A program made the translations under genes and the position numbers. A model generated the notes under the pieces. That model did no database searches, was not told the DNA's origin, and worked only from the letters and a program-made list of their open reading frames with translations. A DNA stretch of 64,000 nucleotides from Methanobrevibacter sp. (GTDB taxonomy: Archaea > Methanobacteriota > Methanobacteria > Methanobacteriales > Methanobacteriaceae), in the NCBI GenBank assembly GCA_017434555.1, contig JAFRFB010000097.1, positions 1 to 64,000 on the forward strand. The letters are read 5' to 3'. Shown here piece after piece: positions 55,717-64,000 of the stretch. Within the stretch, counting starts at the first letter, position 1, and each line of letters opens with the position of its first letter.

Positions 55717-58700
55717 ATGGAATCTTTTATTTTTAATGATTTTAAGAGAAGAATAATTGAAGGCGAAGTGCCTCTATCAGATACTTGGACACTGTTCCCA
55801 GTAAATAAGTCATTTACTGCGGAATTTGATGGTAAACTTGAGTATATTAAAAGTAGTAATGATCTTAAATTGTTTTATCAAGCAAATCATAAAGATGAAA
55901 TTTATGATTTTGACAATTTTAAAACAAATATGCTTTTGGAAAAGTATATTTATCAAAAACTTGAAACCACTGATTTAAAATCAAAACCATTTTTTGTTAC
56001 TGAAGACAATTTTGAATATTTCTTAACTATATTTCCAGGACAAGAACATTTAAAAGAACTGTTCTTTTCTGCTAATCCAGAACGTACTGTTTTTTATAAT
56101 TTTACAAGACCCGACCATACAGTTAAAGAAGCTGTTGGCGATAATATTGTAGATAAAGTTGTCTTTCGTGGTTTTTATTATGTAAATACAGCAGAAGAAT
56201 TAAAATGGTGTGCAGAAAAGGTTAATGGAACAATTTATGATAATAAAATCAATATTGTATTAGGTGATAATATTGGTGTTAATAAAGAAAATTTTACAAT
56301 TGATTCAATAGCAAATACATCTATTGATAATAATTCTGATTTTAAAATAATTAATTTTTCGATCGGTTCAAATCCAGCACAGCCATTTGAAGGTATTTTC
56401 TATGGTAATGGTTTTAAATTTGTTAATATAATTCTTGATTGTCAAGAAGATGTTAATGGTATTTTTGGTTATATTGGAACAGAAGGTATAGTTTCTACTG
56501 TTAGAATTGATGGTGTTAATATTTTAAGATGTAAAAAAGCAATTTCATTAACACATTTAACAACTGATGGTTCTAACATTTATGCAGGTATATTATGTGG
56601 CAAAAATAATGGTGCTATAGAAAATGTAGAACTTAATGGTAACGTTATTTTTACAAAGTTTGTTCCTAAAATGTATCATTCTAAAATGAAGACTGATAAT
56701 AAGGACCAAGCTCAATCAACTACAACTTTTGAATATTATCCAAATTATTATTGTTATGATAATCCAGGTAATATTATTCCTTACATTGGTTATTTTAATG
56801 AAGGTGTTTTCGCAACATTTTCTGGATATAATGTGCAAGGTAATATTCAATTCTATTGGAATACTGAATCTCCAGTTCTTTATGAAGGTATAACTCAAGA
56901 TACAAATGCTATACAATCACCATTGGAATGGTATTATTTCGATTCTCGTCCAAATATTAGTGATGAGACACATTCGTATTTTTACATGTATAATACTTAT
57001 GTTAAGAATCGTCTTAATGTATTATGGTATGATGGAACTATTATTGATAAAGCCGCTCAAATAGCAGGTCAAAAAGCTGGACAAATCTGTTCTAATGGTT
57101 TATATTTAATAGAACCATCAGATTTATTGGGATATGATCCTAATGGTACATATCTTAGAACTCAATATGGTTTAAGCCCACAAATATATGATAGATTAAA
57201 ATATGCACAATATTTTAATAAGTCTATAAAATTATCTCAACAAAATAGAGCAGCATATTATGTTTCACCATTAATTGGTAACAATAATAATATTGTTAAT
57301 AATGTTTGTATATCATGTTCTGCATATACGTCTGGAACTTTTGTTGGTTTCATGGGTGGTATTGCTGGTATGCAAAATTATGGTAATCTTTCAAATATAT
57401 GTAGTTGTATTAGTGCATATGATGTTCCAGAAACTTCTATTGATTTAAAACAAAAAACATATTATAAGCGTGATTGGGAATATAATACTTTAAATGGTGT
57501 TGAATATGTATTCCCAAAGAAGAGCATTAAAAATATTGGTGGTTTATTTGGTGCTTGTGTTGTTCAAGGCAATTATGGAATTCCTGGACTTACAATAACT
57601 AATGTTGTTGCTCATTTAAATAATAAAAATAATATTATTTTCAGAGATAGCCTTGATACCCCAATGTATGATGACTATTATTTTAATAATAGATTTGGAA
57701 CATTTGCTGCAATGATGGAGCTTAATACTTCTAACATTAGTGATTTTTGGAATTATACTCATGAATTAAATAATCCGCAAAATAGATGTATTAAAGTAAC
57801 AAATGGCATTTTTGGTTATGCTGAATATTTTGCTGCTGAAGATGGTGTATTAAAATGCTCTCCATATTGTATTGAATCAGAAGGAGTTAATAATTACCAA
57901 TATTGGATGTATGGTGTTGCTTCACCATTATTTGCTGAATTGAAACCTACTTATTTGGCAACGCCATCTATTATTTCAACATTATTTGAAAACGTTGGTA
58001 CTCCATTAGAAAATAATAATACATATTCTCATGTTGGTATTTTTGGGGTTGACCAAAATTTTGCTGCACCATTCTCTAATCCTAATTTCTGGTCAATTAA
58101 TACAGAATTAGATTTACCTGGTGTTGGTGGCACTCAAATAGAAGATACCGTTAATCATACTACTGGCAACTTTGATGTATTTACTGCTGCTGGTGGTATT
58201 CCAAATAGTATTATTGATAGATTAAATACGCCATATTCTGAAAACTTCTCGATCGACGTTAGTTTAATGGCATCAAAACTTGTTTATTGGGAAAATTGTC
58301 AGATTAATAATAATTATCAACAAGCAGCACAAGTTTTTACAACAGTTAAATATCCAGCTGCAGCACAAATTCAACTTGCTTATTGTGCAACAGCAGTAGA
58401 TGCAAATATGAATGCTGTTGGTGATATTTTACAATGTAACGGTGCAATAACTCAAGCAGCTACGGCAGTTGGTTATAACTCTCATAATGTCTTAGATTAT
58501 GCAGCAAATAAAGTTATAAGTACATATCCATATTTTGGTTCAGATTTAGAGCTCGTTCCAAACTATGATTTGACTTATTTACGAGATCAATTAGGTCATG
58601 GTTTTAAAAAGGTAGCATTTACAGCACAAAATCCAGCATTTAATCAGGCACAATCCGACGTCTATGTTTATGATGACCACCAGTTAGCAAATAACGTTAA

Positions 58701-60606
58701 AGAAGTATACATGACCATAGAAGAAGAGGCATTCCAATATAAGCCATTCACAGATGTTCCTATTCCAGGTGCTAATGGAGATGCTCAAGTGGCTAAAATT
58801 AATCAACTTTATAAAGTTTCTGCACTTCTATCACAAGAAAATGGTTGTAATTCTAATAGAACTGGTGTAAAAGAAGGTAGATTGGTTCAGCTTTCTCATA
58901 AGTTTGGTTGGAGAGGACATTATAATGAACGTTTATATGTTCCTCAAATTAAAATAAATTATGGATTTTCAATATACAGTGATTATACATCAGATGATGA
59001 ACGTTATAATACTTTTGTTATTCCATTCGATGTATTTACTGAACAAGATCCAGCAGCAGTAGATACTCCAAGACCATGGCCACCTGATAGTACATTTGAA
59101 GGATTCTATATAATTTCTTATGTCGATAATGGTAGATATGGTGATTTAAATAATGATAGACATGATTATCAGTGGAGAGAACCAGGTCGTTACTATAGTA
59201 ATATGCGTAATTATTTACATATTACTAAATCAGAAGTAGTTCCAATTACAGAATATTTTACAGGATTTGCTGATGCAGAAAGAACAATTAAAAATTGGAC
59301 TAAAGTTCCGCCTACTCCTTCATATATGCGTAAAAAAGTTGTTGCAAAATATAGATGGGTTGCAGAAAATAATAGATATGAATTTATTGCAGCAGCTGAT
59401 CCGACGCAAACAACAACTGATTTTAGTTTGGCAGCAACAGGTTATTTTGCTAGTGATATAAATGCTATTACAGGTAGTTCAGATACTGCAATCACTATTG
59501 CATATAAGAAAGCTCATTTCTTTATGGATACGAATAGAGTAGTATTGGCTGATGATGGTAAAAAATATCAATGTTATGGTCCACGAGAAGGGGAAGACTT
59601 AATATTTTATCCGGCTGGTAGCCAATCCTCACAAACATTACCAGCAAATCCAGATTTAGTAATTGTAGCAGATAGTTCTAAAGGTATGAATGAAGATGCA
59701 ATAGATTTAAGTAATGTAACATTAGAAGAATTTAACTGGCAAACACAATTTGAAAAAATTGCTGCTGTTGAACCAGGCTTCACTGTACATTTTATTAACG
59801 ATTGGCCAGTAACAGCCCCATATGCTTATAATTATAAATCATTAAATTATGCATTAGATACTATAAAAGATAATAGTCCAGATAATATTACATATCCAGA
59901 ACCATGGTATAGATTAGGCATAAAAGGTAAATTTTATAATAATTTAGCTATGTCAACTCATGTTGATAATCCAGGATTAGTTGCTGCTGGAGAAAATTAC
60001 GTTGGTTATGATACCAATGATTATATAACATATTTGTATAATAGAACAAATGCTGATACACTTAAAAATAATATTAATGAAGCTAATAAAAATGTATCAA
60101 CTCAAGATGACCAATTATTAAATTATTATAAGTATACTTATGAAAAATCAGCGCCATATCCGTATACTGATTGTAAAGATGGTATACCTTTAAATGTTAA
60201 GTTTGATTATAAAAATGATAAAACTGGATTCTGGTTTAAAATGCCAAATACAAGTGGCCATATAGAATATAATGATAAGATTCATTATGGTAGTAATGTT
60301 TTCAATATTGGTAAAACATTAAGTCAAGATTCTTTATTAAATGGCTGTTTTGTTTCGGCACAAAAAACAAGAAATGAATATAAGTGGATTACTAGTGGTT
60401 TTTCCGCAGACGACTTTGAAGGTATATATATTAGAGATAGTAAAGAAAAACCAGTAATGTATATTGATGTTGGTTTAGGCGAATGTACTGTAGGAACATC
60501 ATGGACATTAAGTGCATATCCATCAGTTAATTTTGAAACTGAAAATAAAGAAAGATATAATACATTAATAAATCAAACTAGTGGATTACTTTTGGAGATA
60601 GACTAA
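55717..60606 (+). CDS. Giant adhesin/fibre protein (1629 aa), beta-helix part
   Basis: The largest gene of the window. N-terminal 150 residues may attach it to the baseplate (MESFIFNDFKRRIIEGEVPLSDTW). Residues about 170-650 carry beta-helix, GLUG-like repeats: GIFGYIGTEGIVSTVRIDGVNI, GILCGKNNGAIENVELNGN, GGIAGMQNYGNLSNICSCISA, GGLFGACVVQGN...TNVVAHL. The C-terminal half is less repetitive, with many Asn, Tyr and Ala. The overall plan is a receptor-binding fibre or tailspike. No hydrolase motif was identified. Shares one base with the next gene. Confidence 0.8.
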   Translation: MESFIFNDFKRRIIEGEVPLSDTWTLFPVNKSFTAEFDGKLEYIKSSNDLKLFYQANHKDEIYDFDNFKTNMLLEKYIYQKLETTDLKSKPFFVTEDNFEYFLTIFPGQEHLKELFFSANPERTVFYNFTRPDHTVKEAVGDNIVDKVVFRGFYYVNTAEELKWCAEKVNGTIYDNKINIVLGDNIGVNKENFTIDSIANTSIDNNSDFKIINFSIGSNPAQPFEGIFYGNGFKFVNIILDCQEDVNGIFGYIGTEGIVSTVRIDGVNILRCKKAISLTHLTTDGSNIYAGILCGKNNGAIENVELNGNVIFTKFVPKMYHSKMKTDNKDQAQSTTTFEYYPNYYCYDNPGNIIPYIGYFNEGVFATFSGYNVQGNIQFYWNTESPVLYEGITQDTNAIQSPLEWYYFDSRPNISDETHSYFYMYNTYVKNRLNVLWYDGTIIDKAAQIAGQKAGQICSNGLYLIEPSDLLGYDPNGTYLRTQYGLSPQIYDRLKYAQYFNKSIKLSQQNRAAYYVSPLIGNNNNIVNNVCISCSAYTSGTFVGFMGGIAGMQNYGNLSNICSCISAYDVPETSIDLKQKTYYKRDWEYNTLNGVEYVFPKKSIKNIGGLFGACVVQGNYGIPGLTITNVVAHLNNKNNIIFRDSLDTPMYDDYYFNNRFGTFAAMMELNTSNISDFWNYTHELNNPQNRCIKVTNGIFGYAEYFAAEDGVLKCSPYCIESEGVNNYQYWMYGVASPLFAELKPTYLATPSIISTLFENVGTPLENNNTYSHVGIFGVDQNFAAPFSNPNFWSINTELDLPGVGGTQIEDTVNHTTGNFDVFTAAGGIPNSIIDRLNTPYSENFSIDVSLMASKLVYWENCQINNNYQQAAQVFTTVKYPAAAQIQLAYCATAVDANMNAVGDILQCNGAITQAATAVGYNSHNVLDYAANKVISTYPYFGSDLELVPNYDLTYLRDQLGHGFKKVAFTAQNPAFNQAQSDVYVYDDHQLANNVKEVYMTIEEEAFQYKPFTDVPIPGANGDAQVAKINQLYKVSALLSQENGCNSNRTGVKEGRLVQLSHKFGWRGHYNERLYVPQIKINYGFSIYSDYTSDDERYNTFVIPFDVFTEQDPAAVDTPRPWPPDSTFEGFYIISYVDNGRYGDLNNDRHDYQWREPGRYYSNMRNYLHITKSEVVPITEYFTGFADAERTIKNWTKVPPTPSYMRKKVVAKYRWVAENNRYEFIAAADPTQTTTDFSLAATGYFASDINAITGSSDTAITIAYKKAHFFMDTNRVVLADDGKKYQCYGPREGEDLIFYPAGSQSSQTLPANPDLVIVADSSKGMNEDAIDLSNVTLEEFNWQTQFEKIAAVEPGFTVHFINDWPVTAPYAYNYKSLNYALDTIKDNSPDNITYPEPWYRLGIKGKFYNNLAMSTHVDNPGLVAAGENYVGYDTNDYITYLYNRTNADTLKNNINEANKNVSTQDDQLLNYYKYTYEKSAPYPYTDCKDGIPLNVKFDYKNDKTGFWFKMPNTSGHIEYNDKIHYGSNVFNIGKTLSQDSLLNGCFVSAQKTRNEYKWITSGFSADDFEGIYIRDSKEKPVMYIDVGLGECTVGTSWTLSAYPSVNFETENKERYNTLINQTSGLLLEID

Positions 60607-61553
60607 TGAGCAAACCATATGTATTTAATTCATTTAAATATCTTTTGTTTAAAACCGGCTCTGGTAAAAATGCTGATTTATATAATAGCATATATTTTGA
60701 TGCATGGTTATGTCCAAAAGGTAGAAATTTTTCCGGAATTAAAAGAATAGATGCAAATCTTCGTACTTATTTTCCAAATCCAAATGAAAATGATGGTAGT
60801 AAAATGATTAGTTATGTAGCTAATTTAGGTTTATTACAAAGAGAAAACGTTTTCAGTGAAGATGGATTACCATCTGAGGATTGTTATCAATCTGAAAATT
60901 TTTTAAATATTCCTGCTTCTGCCTATATTTTTTCAAAAAGACAATATCCGAAGGGTTGTATAGTTGATAGAGACTATAATTATCGTTCTTATGATTATTA
61001 TGTTGATGATACAACATTAGATACTGTTCATAAGTATTATGATCCAATCATGAATCCAACAAATGATTATAATATAGAAAAAGTATATAGTAATTTGGAA
61101 GCAAGAAATGGTTTTCATAAAGATGTAGAAAGTACATGGACATCTGGTTTAAAACCGTATTTTGAATCAGAATATGGTTTTACCAGTGGATATAATCCAA
61201 CTGAATATGCCGCATATAATATTGAAGAATTGCCATTGGTTGAAAATCAAATAAATGTTAAATCTCCAGTAAGACAATTTGATATTCCTCCAGTAAATAT
61301 GGTAGGCGGAACATTATTCATAACTTGGTATAACAGAGAAAGAATAACATTATATAATAATAATGGTAATTTAGTAACAGAAGAAATTGATCCAGTTACT
61401 AAAAAGAAAAATCCATTAGTATTTAGAAATTTTCCAGCCAATAGTGCTAGTTGTATTCCAGTATGTTATATGGATTTACCACAGTCATATAATTTGAATA
61501 ATGTTCTATTAAATATAGAATGGTCAGAAAATGGCTTATTTTCTCTAAAATAG
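60606..61553 (+). CDS. Third tail adsorption-type protein
   Basis: 315 aa, MSKPYVFNSFKYLLFKTGSG. Tyr- and Asn-rich, beta-type sequence (FDIPPVNMVGGTLFITWYNRERITLYNNNGN...), with a C-x3-C pair near the end. Start overlaps the previous stop by one base, so it is coupled to the giant fibre gene. May be a fibre tip or assembly partner. Confidence 0.72.
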   Translation: MSKPYVFNSFKYLLFKTGSGKNADLYNSIYFDAWLCPKGRNFSGIKRIDANLRTYFPNPNENDGSKMISYVANLGLLQRENVFSEDGLPSEDCYQSENFLNIPASAYIFSKRQYPKGCIVDRDYNYRSYDYYVDDTTLDTVHKYYDPIMNPTNDYNIEKVYSNLEARNGFHKDVESTWTSGLKPYFESEYGFTSGYNPTEYAAYNIEELPLVENQINVKSPVRQFDIPPVNMVGGTLFITWYNRERITLYNNNGNLVTEEIDPVTKKKNPLVFRNFPANSASCIPVCYMDLPQSYNLNNVLLNIEWSENGLFSLK

Positions 61554-61555
61554 AA

Positions 61556-61563
61556 TATAAATA
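61556..61563 (+). promoter_or_regulatory. Late promoter TATAAATA
   Basis: 65 bases before the ATG at 61629; the hairpin at 61578 lies between, so its use is uncertain. Confidence 0.4.
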
Positions 61564-61577
61564 AAATATGCGAAATT

Positions 61578-61601
61578 TATAGAAAAAATTCCTTTTCTAT
61601 A
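61578..61601 (+). terminator. Weak A/T hairpin
   Basis: TATAGAAAA / TTTTCTATA stem without a T run on the plus strand; may be a leader structure or weak terminator for the fibre operon. Confidence 0.35.
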
Positions 61602-61628
61602 AAAAACAAAAATATTTTATTATATTTT

Positions 61629-62147
61629 ATGTCTATATACGGTAAAAGTTATACACAAGGTATATACAACCCGACAAAACCAGAGAAATGTATAAACATA
61701 AATGGTGCAATGGGAAGTAAATGCAATACGATTACGTATCGTAGCAGTTGGGAATTAAAATTCATGAAATTCTGTGATAAGTATGATTCAATACTTGAAT
61801 GGGGTTCGGAAGTTTTAAAAGTTCCATATATATCAGAAGTCGATGGTAAGCAACACACTTACATTACCGACTTCTATTTTGTTTGTAAGGAAAAGACAGG
61901 CAAGATAGTAAAATATATTCTTGAAGTAAAACCAAAATCTCAAATGCCGAGACTTGATGAATGTGGTCAGATTCTTTATCCTGATCCGCCAAAAGTCAGA
62001 AGTCAACGTGCATTGAATGCTTGGCAAGAACGTTGCAATGTTCTAAGAGTTAATAATTCTAAATGGCAAGCAGCTCGTAGATGGTGTAGAGAACATGGTT
62101 TTGTTTTCAAGGTATTGACAGAAGAAGAAATCGGAATAAATTACTAA
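61629..62147 (+). CDS. 4: Head completion nuclease (gp4 type)
   Basis: 172 aa. Match to T4 gp4 along the chain: ITYRSSWELKFMKFCDKYDSILEWGSEVLKVPYIS, HTYITDFYFVCKEKTGKIVKYILEVKPKSQMP, and the end WQAARRWCREHGFVFKVLTEEEI. The E (SSWELKF), D (ITDFYF) and E-V-K (LEVKP) are the catalytic residues of a restriction endonuclease-like fold. gp4 finishes filled heads, probably trimming the DNA end. T4 gp4 is about 150 aa. Confidence 0.93.
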   Translation: MSIYGKSYTQGIYNPTKPEKCININGAMGSKCNTITYRSSWELKFMKFCDKYDSILEWGSEVLKVPYISEVDGKQHTYITDFYFVCKEKTGKIVKYILEVKPKSQMPRLDECGQILYPDPPKVRSQRALNAWQERCNVLRVNNSKWQAARRWCREHGFVFKVLTEEEIGINY

Positions 62148-62155
62148 TATAAATA
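62148..62155 (+). promoter_or_regulatory. Late promoter TATAAATA
   Basis: Begins at the first base after the stop of the gp4-type gene, 30 bases before the ATG at 62186. Confidence 0.65.
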
Positions 62156-62172
62156 TATTTAAATAAATTTAC

Positions 62173-62180
62173 TATATTTG
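62173..62180 (+). promoter_or_regulatory. TATATTTG box
   Basis: ACTATATTTG 5 bases before the ATG at 62186, as before the topoisomerase gene and the gene at 40038. Confidence 0.4.
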
Positions 62181-62185
62181 AATTT

Positions 62186-62737
62186 ATGGGAGTTTTTGAT
62201 AATTTAAAAGAAGAATTCAATATTGAAGAAGCAGAATCACAGGTTAAGTCTGTGATTTCAACTGCTAATGAAAAGATTGAAGAAGTCAAAGAAGGTATAA
62301 AGACACAAAAGTATACCATTGAAGATAAGGAATATATTAAAGCCGAACTTCAAGATTTGATTGCATCTGACCGCGAAGTCATGGAATCTTTAAAAGACAT
62401 GATTGTAAATGGCGGTGGAACTCCAAATTTATATGCCGTTTATGCAACGGTTTCTAAATCTGTCAGAGAGAATGTTCAACAATTAAAAGAACTTTGCAAG
62501 GACATTACAAATTATCAGGTTATTGAATCCAATGAAGAATTCAAAGAAAAAGCCTTAGCAAGTAAAGAAAGACTTGCAGAAAAGAGACTTGCTGGTAAGA
62601 GTAATGGAAACAATGCCCCTGGACAGATTACTCAAAATAATACGTATATTTTTAATCCAAAAGAACAATACGAAGTAATGAAAAAATTAGATATACCGGC
62701 AGTTCAAGTAGAACATCCGGATTTTGATTTGTCGTAG
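62186..62737 (+). CDS. 16: Small terminase subunit-like protein (gp16 type)
   Basis: 183 aa (T4 gp16 is 164). Pattern of gp16: D-K-E-Y-I-K-A-E-L-Q-D-L-I-A-S-D-R-E-V-M-E-S-L-K-D-M-I, N-L-Y-A-V-Y-A-T-V-S-K-S-V-R-E-N-V-Q-Q-L-K-E-L-C-K-D-I, i.e. two helices of the oligomerising core. N-terminal part may bind DNA. It recognises the concatemer and stimulates the large terminase. In T4 the next gene is gp17; here it is not, and the terminase nuclease half is at 43626. Confidence 0.78.
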   Translation: MGVFDNLKEEFNIEEAESQVKSVISTANEKIEEVKEGIKTQKYTIEDKEYIKAELQDLIASDREVMESLKDMIVNGGGTPNLYAVYATVSKSVRENVQQLKELCKDITNYQVIESNEEFKEKALASKERLAEKRLAGKSNGNNAPGQITQNNTYIFNPKEQYEVMKKLDIPAVQVEHPDFDLS

Positions 62738-62745
62738 AGGTAAAA

Positions 62746-63048
62746 TTGTTGTTTTCTGTATATTACAAGATAGAACATAGGGAAGAATTTCTTAAAAAAC
62801 ACTTTGATAAAGTTTTCAAAACTTATACTGAAGAAGAAAAGGAAATTTCTATTGATCGTCTTACAGATTTAATGGAATTAATGGTAAATATGCTGTTAAC
62901 AGGTGATAAATGTGGACTTTATGACCTTTTAACTAAGAAAAATACAAAATCTGCAAGAGTTTTCTTCAATTATTTGACTTGTTCAAATATTCGTAGTATA
63001 AATAAAGAAATGATTAAAGACAGAATTAACGAAGTCTTTAAGATTTAA
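62746..63048 (+). CDS. Small unknown protein, TTG start
   Basis: 100 aa from TTG at 62746 (LFSVYYKIEHREEFLKKHFDKVF), with GAGGT 5-6 bases before it. Helical; ends in NKEMIKDRINEVFKI. No known family; position after gp16 suggests a packaging or late-transcription accessory, but there is no motif to say which. Confidence 0.68.
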   Translation: MLFSVYYKIEHREEFLKKHFDKVFKTYTEEEKEISIDRLTDLMELMVNMLLTGDKCGLYDLLTKKNTKSARVFFNYLTCSNIRSINKEMIKDRINEVFKI

Positions 63049-63059
63049 GGAACGCGATT

Positions 63060-63872
63060 ATGAAAAATATTAAAGAAATGTTAGATGCCGTAATTGAACC
63101 GATTAAGCTCGGTAGTGATTCCGGTTTTTCTAATTTTTTAACTGAAGAATCAGATTTTGAAGGAACTAGAATCATAACCGAAGAAGATGATCCATTTGGT
63201 AGTGCCGGTGGAGATATGGGTGGTGGTGATGCTGGTGGTGGAGATGCTGGCGGCGATCCATTTGGCGGTGGCGGAGATGCTGGTGGAGCAGGCGGCGGTG
63301 CTGACCCATTTGGTAATGATATGGGCGGTGGAGCTGGTGGTGGCTCTGATAATGACGGTAATGGCGGCGGTGCTGAAGGTGGTGCCGAAGGTGAAGATGA
63401 TGAAGAAAAAGATCCAGATGAAAATCCGGCTTTAACTGACGGTTCTCATGAACCTGACCCAGAATTCAATCAGGGTGAAACTGATCCAAATGATGTAACA
63501 TTGTCTAAGAACGCTTCAATTAGCAATAAGTTCAATATCACAGATATTATGAAGACTGTCTCAACAGTTATTCAGACATTGAGTGAAGACCAACTTGTTG
63601 AAATTGAAAAGGTAAAGAACGATGTTGAGTTAATATTTAATGGCTTCTTGCTCAATGAAGAAGATCTTGAATTCGATAATGTAGAAAATGCAATATTCTT
63701 AATTGAAAAGATTGCTGAAAAGTTAGATATTAAGCCAAAGTCTTATTTAATCCGAAAGATGAAAGAACCTTTGATTAAGAAACGTGATAGTATTAAGCAA
63801 GATATTGCCACTAAGAAGGGTGAACTTAATACGACACGAGACATTCTTACAAAACTTGATACTAAGATATAA
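63060..63872 (+). CDS. Glycine-rich late protein, head-like
   Basis: 270 aa. N-terminal MKNIKEMLDAVIEPIKLGSD...NFLTEESDFEG, then a 70-residue Gly/Ala/Asp low-complexity tract (GGGDAGGGDAGGDPFGG type), an acidic stretch and a helical C-terminal 110 residues (KTVSTVIQTLSEDQLVEIEKV...). Leader-like N-terminus and composition fit a virion or prohead core protein. AAGGAACG precedes the start. Third-position GC is moderate in the Gly tract. Confidence 0.76.
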   Translation: MKNIKEMLDAVIEPIKLGSDSGFSNFLTEESDFEGTRIITEEDDPFGSAGGDMGGGDAGGGDAGGDPFGGGGDAGGAGGGADPFGNDMGGGAGGGSDNDGNGGGAEGGAEGEDDEEKDPDENPALTDGSHEPDPEFNQGETDPNDVTLSKNASISNKFNITDIMKTVSTVIQTLSEDQLVEIEKVKNDVELIFNGFLLNEEDLEFDNVENAIFLIEKIAEKLDIKPKSYLIRKMKEPLIKKRDSIKQDIATKKGELNTTRDILTKLDTKI

Positions 63873-63876
63873 AAAG

Positions 63877-63900
63877 AAAACCGGTTTTTAAACCGGTTTT
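63877..63900. terminator. Bidirectional terminator
   Basis: AAAACCGGTT / AACCGGTTTT stem with short loop, A run before and T run after. Confidence 0.9.
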
Positions 63901-63919
63901 TTATTTTATTAAATATTTT

Positions 63920-64000
63920 TTAGTTCAAGTCAAATTCTGGAAGTTCAGACTTTTCACCTTCGGTTTTTCCATCATCTGGATAAACTGGAGATTCTGTCTG
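63920..64000 (-). CDS. C-terminal end of a gene running off the window
   Basis: Minus-strand frame open from the window edge, 26 residues: TESPVYPDDGKTEGEKSELPEFDLN then TAA. Acidic end, E-F-D-L-N resembling the H-P-D-F-D-L-S end of the gp16-type protein. Too short to identify. Convergent with the glycine-rich gene across the terminator. Confidence 0.6.
   Translation of the reverse strand, partial: QTESPVYPDDGKTEGEKSELPEFDLN

Noticed and set aside
44770-63872. Search for the terminase ATPase half with Walker A motif
   Set aside because: No such protein is present in the window on either strand; it must lie elsewhere.

Overview
This window is part of a large, lytic, T4-like myovirus genome (order and sequence families of tailed phages with contractile tails). 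The evidence is a set of clearly T4-type genes: family B DNA polymerase, type II topoisomerase large and medium subunits (gp39/gp52 type), late sigma factor (gp55 type), RegA translational repressor, neck proteins (gp13 and gp14 types), gp26/gp51-type baseplate proteins, head completion nuclease (gp4 type), a gp16-like small terminase and the nuclease half of the large terminase (gp17 type), plus many copies of the T4 late promoter TATAAATA. No rRNA, tRNA or CRISPR array was seen. The host cannot be named from the sequence; strong Shine-Dalgarno sites and TTGACA-17-TATATT promoters indicate a bacterium with ordinary sigma70-like recognition. The standard code is used (TAA, TAG and TGA all stop).

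Layout. 1-8160 is an accessory/early region: a patatin phospholipase (cut by the window edge), a homing endonuclease, a SprT-type protease, small unknown genes, and a minus-strand tandem array of nine paralogous genes (4010-7444). 8161-8635 is a GC-rich (about 65% in its first 250 bases), palindrome-packed island in an otherwise AT-rich genome, followed by a second array of five plus-strand paralogs (8636-10521) that all end in a P-x-G-(I/L)-L-K-(I/L)-P motif. 10568-22442 holds an ADP-ribosyltransferase, DNA polymerase, an IF-1 homologue, ClpP, SpoVG-like, DUF3310-like, a triple-GroES protein and a degenerate phosphoesterase, mostly in one minus-strand operon driven by a sigma70-like promoter at 22477-22505.

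22536-37090 mixes neck, tube-like and head/virion proteins with topoisomerase genes and a second homing endonuclease. 37125-44681 runs on the minus strand: glycosyltransferases, a thioredoxin-like protein, gp55 sigma, a baseplate protein and a terminase fragment that begins with a C-terminal split-intein half. 44770-54387 carries virion proteins, RegA, a second gp26-like baseplate protein, a 440-base gene-free stretch that looks like a structured RNA, a tube/neck pair, a deoxynucleotidase and a RuvC-like resolvase. 54435-63872 is a plus-strand adhesin/fibre operon followed by gp4, gp16-like terminase and a glycine-rich head protein.

Regulation. Three promoter classes can be read: sigma70-like early promoters (TTGACA/TTTACA-17-TATATT), TATATTTG boxes before replication genes, and T4-type late promoters. 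Late promoters fall in two groups: one sits 4-7 bases before the start codon, so the mRNA should be leaderless or nearly so; the other has a 20-35 base leader with a Shine-Dalgarno site. Three late promoters are perfect palindromes, TATTTATAAATA, that fire in both directions.
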